Source: Bacteroidales bacterium UBA3290
GTDB taxonomy: Bacteria; Bacteroidota; Bacteroidia; Bacteroidales; UBA932
Length of the DNA: 64,000 bases
Assembly (NCBI GenBank): GCA_002361615.1
Contig: DETK01000045.1
Location: 24,390 to 88,389 of the forward strand
Direction: 5' to 3'
Translations under genes and position numbers: made by a program
Shown: positions 58,771-64,000 of the stretch, piece by piece
Position numbering within the stretch: the first letter of the stretch is position 1
Layout: the number at the start of each line of letters is the position of its first letter
Notes under the pieces: model-generated
What the model was told of the DNA's origin: nothing
The model's input: the letters and a program-made list of their open reading frames with translations, nothing else
Databases searched by the model: none

Positions 58771-60030
58771 ATTAGCCATCAGTTATCACCTTCGGTACAT
58801 CTCTCGGCGTGCAAGATTGCTCCGCTCGCTCAGGCTCCCTCCGCAAACTTGCACATCTGTTATCCCCCTGACTCCCAAGGGAAACCCTTGCTCCGCAAGC
58901 GCCTGCGGCGGGGCTACCTCCAGTCGGTTTCTGATTGTCGGGGCTTTAGGCCCTCCAAACAGAAACCGCCTTCCGGCAGCAAGGCACTTTGTTTTCTACC
59001 GGCCTCCGGCCGGAGCTCCGCGCCGGCTACGCCCGCGCTCCGCCAGGCTTCTGGTCGAGCGCTACGCGCACGACCGCACGGCAGTCGTGATGATTGCGAT
59101 CGTTTGCTGGGAGCAGTCTCTATGATTGCCGCGCAATCCATACTTGCCCGTAATGATTGTGAGAGCAGTCTTTCCTCGTTACACACCTTATACCGTCAGT
59201 CTAATGCTTATATACTCCCCCTATACTTTCTGCATACAGTCTTTGATGGTATTTATCCTCTACGTATAATCGATCTATCCTATCAAGGTAATGATTTTGG
59301 GAGATGAAACCGTCCGGTACCTTGCCACCATCCTGCCGGGGCCTGCGTTGTCGGGCACTCACTGCGGCCCATTGGATTGGGTGGCGCGGGCAAAAAAGAG
59401 GCATGGCCTCAGGCCTGTTCCGGCATCAAGGGGCGAATGCCTCCACAGCCCTTCGTCCATCGGGTGGAACCCTTCTCCGGCACCATAGGTGCCTTCGAAG
59501 CGTTCCTATCGATTAATGGAAAGGAGGAGCGGCAGAGCGCAAGCGCACTGCCGCACACGTCAACACCCCAGGCCTCAAGGGTGACCAACCGCCCGGCCCT
59601 ACAGCACTTTGAGCCACCCAACGGCACGTAAATCAGCTATTTAACATAATCATAGCGGCCTTGTGTTAAAACCGCGAGCGGTTTGAACACAAGTCAGATT
59701 ATGTATAAATAGCCCGCCTGGCTCTCTGACCTTGTTTTTGGTTTGGGCCGGGCGGAGTCGGCTGCTGCGCACAGGTGGCCTTCGCTCCAGGCCCCACCCG
59801 GGACCTGGGGCCTTCGCATCAGGCCGCGCCGCAAGCGGCGCAGTCGCGACCGTCCGGCTCATTGATCGACGGCAGCATCCTCCGGCCTTCGGCAGGGCTG
59901 CTCCACGGCCTGCACCCTTTGCCCGTCCAAGGCCGCCCAAAGCGTGCAGTCCGCTCCGCAGCTCGGCATCTTGTGTCTGACCGTCCGCTCCGCGGCCGGA
60001 AGGAGCGGCGGCTCCGCCGCCGCTGCGGGG
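58771..60030. other. GC-rich non-coding region with many hairpins
   Basis: About 1.26 kb without a convincing gene. It contains several inverted repeats, for example GTGCAAG with CTTGCAC near 58810-58857 and GGTTTCTG with CAGAAACC near 58925-58970, and many short GC palindromes. The long GC-rich frames on both strands show no protein-like composition. It may hold transfer or replication sites, or structured RNA; no feature could be named. Confidence 0.4.
59636..59713. repeat. 78-bp imperfect palindrome
   Basis: The arms include GCTATTTAACATAATC (59636-59651) and GATTATGTATAAATAGC (59697-59713), and an inner palindrome with CTTGTGTT-AAACCGC and GCGGTTT-AACACAAG (59660-59693). It could be extruded as a cruciform, used as oriT-like DNA, or be a regulatory site. 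Confidence 0.6.
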
Positions 60031-60061
60031 TTTGTAGGGTGGCCGATTTTTCGTACCTTTG
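60031..60061 (+). promoter_or_regulatory. Promoter of the DUF6266-like gene
   Basis: TTTG (60031-60034), 19 bp and TACCTTTG (60054-60061) fit the consensus. They lie 62 bp before the ATG. Confidence 0.65.
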
Positions 60062-60123
60062 CTATTGGGTGCAGATCCTCCCAACCACTTATCAATCACC
60101 TCTCAACCCAAGATTTATACGCC

Positions 60124-60822
60124 ATGGTACAACTGCGCCCCAACCTCCTTATCAACGATGCTTTCGGCTCGGCCGGATCTGTCACCGCCTACCATCGCGG
60201 CGGGAAGTGTTTCCTTCGCAAGAAGTCGAGCCTCCAGTATGCAGGTACCCCTGCGCAGGCTGTAGCGATGTCTGTCCATCAGCGAGCACTGCAGGCCTGG
60301 CGGCAGTTGGATCACGGTGTGCAGCTGCAATGGAACGTCTATGGCGATGAGGTGGAGCCGCACCGGCCGCCGTTCGACCACAAGGCGCGGATATCAGGCA
60401 ACAACCTGTTCGTTTCGGCCTACCATGGGTTCGCGACGCTGGGCAATGAGCACATACCACAGCCGGTTCCGTTCGAGCCGTTTCCTTCGTTCCTGGTCAA
60501 GCTTCTGGATGCCTCGGCAGTGGACAAGGTGCTGCAGATCCGCTGGAAGCTGGAGGCCCTTGATCCTGAAAGCCGTTATAGGTTGCTCACCAATATCCAG
60601 CTGGCCCGGCCAGGGGCCGGGCGAAGCCCCGGAAGGATGATCAATTATCTGGCGGAAGGCTCCGCGAACGATCCAAGTGTCACCTCGTTCATCCCCGCTT
60701 ACAAAGTCGTGAGTGGTCTTGATCTCGATTCCTACCAGGTCCATGCCCGCTGCATCCTCCTGGATACAAAAACCGGATACCGCAGTCAGTTTTTCGCGAT
60801 ATCCGGCATCATAGAATTATGA
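60124..60822 (+). CDS. DUF6266-like protein, possibly phage or island structural protein
   Basis: This 232-residue protein starts at ATG 60124. It has an N-terminal region with GSAGSVTAYHRGGKCFLRKKS and AVAMSVHQRALQAW, and a beta-rich C-terminal half. This resembles the DUF6266 group found in Bacteroidetes mobile elements, from memory, at low certainty. There is no signal peptide. It has its own promoter and is convergent with the AlbA_2 gene. The pseudogene at 41347-41526 may be a relative. Confidence 0.6.
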   Translation: MVQLRPNLLINDAFGSAGSVTAYHRGGKCFLRKKSSLQYAGTPAQAVAMSVHQRALQAWRQLDHGVQLQWNVYGDEVEPHRPPFDHKARISGNNLFVSAYHGFATLGNEHIPQPVPFEPFPSFLVKLLDASAVDKVLQIRWKLEALDPESRYRLLTNIQLARPGAGRSPGRMINYLAEGSANDPSVTSFIPAYKVVSGLDLDSYQVHARCILLDTKTGYRSQFFAISGIIEL

Positions 60823-60854
60823 TTACTTCCCGTAATTGTGAGGAGTAAGGATTT

Positions 60855-62339
60855 CTATTTGATAATGTGCACTTTCCAGTAGCCGCCACGGTCAGACCCA
60901 ACTCGTTCAACAATACCCCGGGCCTGTAGTCTTTCAAGTTGATCCTTGATTGTGTCTTCTGATCTATCAAGAAGAACCGCTAACTCTGAACGCGTAATCC
61001 TGGCGTTGCCGACAATCGCGTCAATAATAGCCTGGGCCGTTTTTCCCAATTTTTTCTGGGGGTGTTTTCTGGGGGTGTTTTGTTCTTTCTGGGGGTATTT
61101 TGTGGGGGTGTTTTGTTCTTTCTGGGTGTGTTTATCTCCGTGATTCATCTCTTCCTCTACCAGCGACTCAAAGTCGGCATCCGTCATCCCATAGTTCACA
61201 TTGAGCAATGTCGTGTAGAAGAATTCGCGGCTGGATTCAAAATACGGGAGCTCCGATTCTTTGTAACTCGGAAGCATGGCTGTCGCGTCCTGGATCTTCC
61301 GGAGTCCACTGCCGCGCTTCTCCATATAGTGCAGTTGGGAGAACACCTCCGCAAGGATGGGATTTCTGCGCTTGGATGTAATCTCTGCAGGGTTCAACCT
61401 CACAAGGTTCGATGAACTATTGATTCCGCCCGGGGAAGTCGTCACAATCCGATCATCATAAATATTGATGGCCACTTCAGCGCCCAATTCAGTATAGTCA
61501 CGATGGATCAAGTGATTCACGCACATTTCCTCGACGGCCCGATCCGCATATTCAGGCAGGTTCAGTCGGTAGTCAGGCAACTTATACCATCGGACAGCCG
61601 TATTGGACTTGATGAAGTTCTTGGCCATGTCAAGCAACATAAGCAAATTTCCCTGGTATTCTGAATCATTGATGGCATCCGTCTTGGCAAGGCCCGCCCA
61701 TCGCGTGCAATATACCCGGGATTGCTTTATCGGGCAATGGTCAACGAAAAGAAGACCAGCATGGGTCAGATGACCATCCTCTGTCACCAAGCCAAACGAT
61801 TCCAGCAGACTCTCCTCCCACTTCGCGCCGGAACGCTCATTATAGATTCTCTCCAGCGTGTTGAAAGTATGCTTCTCCCGCAGTTCGTTGGAAACAAGCG
61901 AATCCCAACTCCGGTTACTGCCCTTGAGAACAAGATTGTAAAGCTCGTGGGAATCCGCCGGCACACTTTCATTCCCCTTGCGGACGTATGCCACCCTGCG
62001 GCCATCCAAGTTAAGATAGTAAGGGGTTTGTCCACCCGCTGGGATCGAAAGAGCCAATACAATCTTCCCTTCTTTCGTCTTGGCCGGATTCAGCGAATAG
62101 ACCGGGACAGGATCCAGATGCGCATTGATCTTTTCACTGATGAACTCCATATCACTCTGCGCATTAGCCACTCCAATGACATTCATATCGTTGTCTAAGC
62201 CCCAGAAAAGTGTGCCTCCCTCGGAATCGGCAAAAGCACTCACGCTCTTCAGCCACTTGCCAATTTTCTTCCGCTCAAGTTCCTGCTTGAAATCGTACGC
62301 CGTGCACTCGGCAATCAATCTTTCTCCTTCGAATCTCAT
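60855..62339 (-). CDS. AlbA_2/Schlafen-type ATP-binding protein with winged helix
   Basis: This 494-residue protein has an N-terminal AlbA_2 domain (about 1-125, EGGTLFWGLDND and VRKGNESVPADSHE), a central domain of the ATP-dependent-regulator type (about 240-380) with CVNHLIHRDY, and a C-terminal winged helix (about 435-494) with ITRSELAVLLDRSEDTIKDQLERL. Between them is a repeat linker of QKEQNTP units (about 405-432). Such proteins are often annotated as putative transcriptional regulators or RecG-related helicases in mobile elements. It probably binds DNA, perhaps regulating the island. Confidence 0.85.
   Translation of the reverse strand: MRFEGERLIAECTAYDFKQELERKKIGKWLKSVSAFADSEGGTLFWGLDNDMNVIGVANAQSDMEFISEKINAHLDPVPVYSLNPAKTKEGKIVLALSIPAGGQTPYYLNLDGRRVAYVRKGNESVPADSHELYNLVLKGSNRSWDSLVSNELREKHTFNTLERIYNERSGAKWEESLLESFGLVTEDGHLTHAGLLFVDHCPIKQSRVYCTRWAGLAKTDAINDSEYQGNLLMLLDMAKNFIKSNTAVRWYKLPDYRLNLPEYADRAVEEMCVNHLIHRDYTELGAEVAINIYDDRIVTTSPGGINSSSNLVRLNPAEITSKRRNPILAEVFSQLHYMEKRGSGLRKIQDATAMLPSYKESELPYFESSREFFYTTLLNVNYGMTDADFESLVEEEMNHGDKHTQKEQNTPTKYPQKEQNTPRKHPQKKLGKTAQAIIDAIVGNARITRSELAVLLDRSEDTIKDQLERLQARGIVERVGSDRGGYWKVHIIK
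61053..61133 (-). repeat. 33-bp tandem coding repeat in the AlbA_2 gene
   Basis: Imperfect copies of a unit encoding QKEQNTPxKxP. On the plus strand the region is T/G-rich, for example CTGGGGGTGTTTT. Such a repeat could vary in number. Confidence 0.65.
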
Positions 62340-62387
62340 TTTTCTTTTGTTTTTCTTACGTAAAGATAATGCATTTATTTCCGATTT

Positions 62388-63770
62388 CTACTTGAAATAA
62401 TCGTACTTGTCCGCCAGTTTCTCCACCACCTCCAGACTGTCGGCTTTGATGTACTTCTTTAGCATGGTGGGCGTGGTGTGGCCGGTAACCTTCATTATAT
62501 CGTAGAGGTCGATGCCGGCCAGGTACATCAACGTGGCTCCGGTCCGTCGGGCCGTGTGGGTGTGGATGAGCTTGTACTTCTCAATCAGTTCCTTCTTGGG
62601 CGTGCCGCCTTTGGTGGTCTCGATCTCGACCTTGTCGGTCAGGCCCGCCAATTGGGCGACTTCCTTGATATAGCGGTTGATCACCTGGTCCTCGAGGTGC
62701 GGCATCTGGTAGTTGTATTTTTCCAGGATGGCTTTCAACTCCGCCTTACAGGGAATCGACACCTTGGCACCCGTCTTCTTCTGCCGGATATTGATGTAGG
62801 TGATCTCCTTCTGCTCAATCCACGCCTTCTTCTTCCCAGGGTGCTCGGGGTCATCCTCCTCGTGCATCACATTCTTGGTCAGCGTGTCGAAATCCTCTTT
62901 CTTGATATTGTTATAGTCAGAGACCCGCTGGGCCGTCCAGACGCCCACCATGAAGATATCGCGTGCCTGCTCATGGCCAGCTCCGAATTTGGAGAGATCC
63001 ACAGACATGATCTTATCCAGTTCCTCCTTGGTCAGGTAGATGGCTTCCACGTCCACCCGCGTTCCCTTGAACCTCCGGTCCTTCCAGAGGCTGCTCTTGT
63101 TGTAGCCTTCCGACTCAGCCACGTATAGGACAGCCTTGAGTTCCTTGATACACTTGCCGACCGAATTGATCGCGTACCCTTTCCGCTTCAGGTAGGCCGT
63201 GTAGTCATAGTAGAAGTTCATGTCGATATCCTTGAAGTCATACCGCCGGCCCGTCTCCTGCTGGAAGTATTCGAACTGCTTCAACGCCTGCTTGATTGCC
63301 TTGACCGTCGTGTACGCATAGTTTCTACCCTGCTCCGTCTGACGAGACCCGTCCGCAATCTGTTCTTGGAACATCTTGATGAACTTGTTCAGCGTCATTC
63401 TTTTCGATTCAGCCTCCTTGCGGGCACGCTCCTCTTCCAGCTTACGCTTGGCCTCTCTCGCCTCCGCGAAGGTCACGTTATTGATAATCTCCCTGGCCTG
63501 CTCGCTGGTGATGGCAACGCCCGCCTTCAGTTGCGCTTCCAGATCCTGTTCAATCCGGTCCAGCTTGGCGAACAACACAACGCCACCGGCACTCTTCCTG
63601 AAGTTGGCGAATGCCTTCGGAGAAGAATTCGCCGCATTCCACTTGAAAGCATCGACCTCCAGACCGGTCGAAAGCTTCACATCCACGTTCAGCAACCGGG
63701 AACGAATCCGGACGAAAACAGGGACCATCCCAGTCTTGTTTTCCTTCTTGATGTAGTAATTGCAAGCCAT
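62388..63770 (-). CDS. Tyrosine recombinase (integrase) of the island
   Basis: This 460-residue phage-type integrase has an N-terminal arm-binding region, a core-binding SAM-like domain (about 125-225, with a charged coiled stretch at 104-125 before it), and a catalytic domain. The catalytic residues are Arg282 (TAQRVSDYN), Lys331/332 (RQKKTG), His405 and Arg408 (HTHTARRTG), His431 (VTGHTT) and the nucleophile Tyr440 (LKKYIK). It is the Bacteroidales CTnDOT-like/SLP-type class that integrates at tRNA ends. It lies 200 bp from attR and would catalyse recombination between the 16-bp att repeats. A TACCTTTG promoter is at 63799-63806. Confidence 0.95.
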   Translation of the reverse strand: MACNYYIKKENKTGMVPVFVRIRSRLLNVDVKLSTGLEVDAFKWNAANSSPKAFANFRKSAGGVVLFAKLDRIEQDLEAQLKAGVAITSEQAREIINNVTFAEAREAKRKLEEERARKEAESKRMTLNKFIKMFQEQIADGSRQTEQGRNYAYTTVKAIKQALKQFEYFQQETGRRYDFKDIDMNFYYDYTAYLKRKGYAINSVGKCIKELKAVLYVAESEGYNKSSLWKDRRFKGTRVDVEAIYLTKEELDKIMSVDLSKFGAGHEQARDIFMVGVWTAQRVSDYNNIKKEDFDTLTKNVMHEEDDPEHPGKKKAWIEQKEITYINIRQKKTGAKVSIPCKAELKAILEKYNYQMPHLEDQVINRYIKEVAQLAGLTDKVEIETTKGGTPKKELIEKYKLIHTHTARRTGATLMYLAGIDLYDIMKVTGHTTPTMLKKYIKADSLEVVEKLADKYDYFK

Positions 63771-63798
63771 AGCACAAAAATCTTTCTAATCACTATAT

Positions 63799-63806
63799 CA
63801 AAGGTA
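63799..63806 (-). promoter_or_regulatory. Promoter -7 box of the integrase gene
   Basis: TACCTTTG on the minus strand lies 29 bp upstream of the integrase ATG. Confidence 0.5.
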
Positions 63807-63841
63807 CGAAAAATCCCCGATTCTTCCTATAACCGGAGTGA

Positions 63842-63869
63842 AAAAAGTTCCCACAAAGTTCCCACATTT
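63842..63869 (+). repeat. Right arm-type direct repeat
   Basis: The 28-bp sequence is identical to 39368-39395 and in the same direction. It contains two GTTCCCACA copies. Confidence 0.75.
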
Positions 63870-63971
63870 GTCGCACCCTATGATTCAACCACGAACCTGA
63901 AACCTCCTTTCAGCTATATAGAACGCAGATTACCATTCACGCCCCACCCAACAAAACCCACAAAGGTAGTC

Positions 63972-63987
63972 TGCTAGGCACCTCATA
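63972..63987 (+). repeat. Right attachment site (attR core)
   Basis: TCTGCTAGGCACCTCA repeats the tRNA-Cys 3' end exactly. It marks the island's right end; chromosome sequence resumes after it. Confidence 0.88.
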
Positions 63988-64000
63988 AGAAAAGCGAAGC

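Larger units (their letters stand above)
39311..63987. mobile_element. Integrated genomic island in tRNA-Cys (about 24.7 kb)
   Basis: A 16-bp direct repeat, TCTGCTAGGCACCTCA, occurs at 39311-39326 (tRNA 3' end) and 63972-63987. A tyrosine recombinase is encoded 200 bp inside the right end and transcribed inward. An identical 28-bp motif with two GTTCCCACA copies lies near both ends (39368-39395 and 63842-63869), likely arm-type integrase sites. Internal composition varies, with AT-rich blocks. No relaxase or conjugation genes are seen, so it is an integrative island that may need helper functions. Main cargo is the caspase/CHAT protease cassette at 42.2-58.6 kb. Confidence 0.85.

Noticed and set aside
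58739..60099. Several GC-rich frames between the cassette and the DUF6266-like gene
   Set aside because: They lie in hairpin-dense DNA and have Arg/Pro/Ser-biased translations on both strands, typical of non-coding GC-rich sequence.
1..64000. CRISPR arrays and rRNA genes
   Set aside because: No regularly spaced repeats with spacers, and no rRNA signature, were seen in the window.

Overview
The window looks like a chromosome segment of a member of the order Bacteroidales (Bacteroidota). The evidence is the repeated promoter form TTTG, about 19 bp, TAnnTTTG; the lack of strong Shine-Dalgarno sites; a SusC-like/TonB-type outer-membrane barrel; and families typical of that phylum. Housekeeping genes are GC-rich. 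Two accessory stretches are clearly more AT-rich, which suggests acquired DNA. I could not determine the species.

Layout. 1-7.2 kb is core: tpiA (partial), marC, an aminotransferase, polA-ECF sigma-rsmG, rpmH and mqnE. 7.2-22.9 kb is accessory region A. It holds an envelope operon of unknown function (7.4-10.2 kb), a leftward operon with CHAT protease, anti-sigma, ECF sigma and caspase-like protease (10.7-15.6 kb), a DUF4143-type ATPase behind a palindromic operator, a zinc-ribbon/J-like membrane operon, an MBL-fold hydrolase with a structured leader, and an XRE regulator beside a likely small RNA. 22.9-39.2 kb is core again: PASTA protein, rluD, outer-membrane barrel, ruvC-serS, rplU-rpmA, aminotransferase-dacB, an exported glutamate-racemase-like lipoprotein, an exonuclease, rlmI-like, an rluA-like synthase and a glycosyltransferase.

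39.3-64.0 kb is a 24.7-kb genomic island inserted in the 3' end of tRNA-Cys(GCA). A 16-bp direct repeat marks both ends (39311-39326 and 63972-63987), and a tyrosine recombinase sits just inside the right end. Its main cargo (42.2-58.6 kb) is a larger version of the module in region A: caspase, ECF sigma, anti-sigma, PPC-like exported protein, trypsin/HtrA-like protease, two TPR-CHAT proteases (one frameshifted), a CHASE2 membrane sensor, and a TPR lipoprotein with a retropepsin-like domain. Nearly all of these proteases carry export signals.

How the genes may work together (inference): both modules pair exported caspase and CHAT peptidases with a sigma factor and a single-pass membrane anti-sigma that has a periplasmic helical domain. 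This suggests an envelope proteolytic signalling or killing system in which periplasmic peptidases control, or are induced by, the sigma factor. Having two divergent copies in one window, one of them on an integrating island, is the most unusual feature here.
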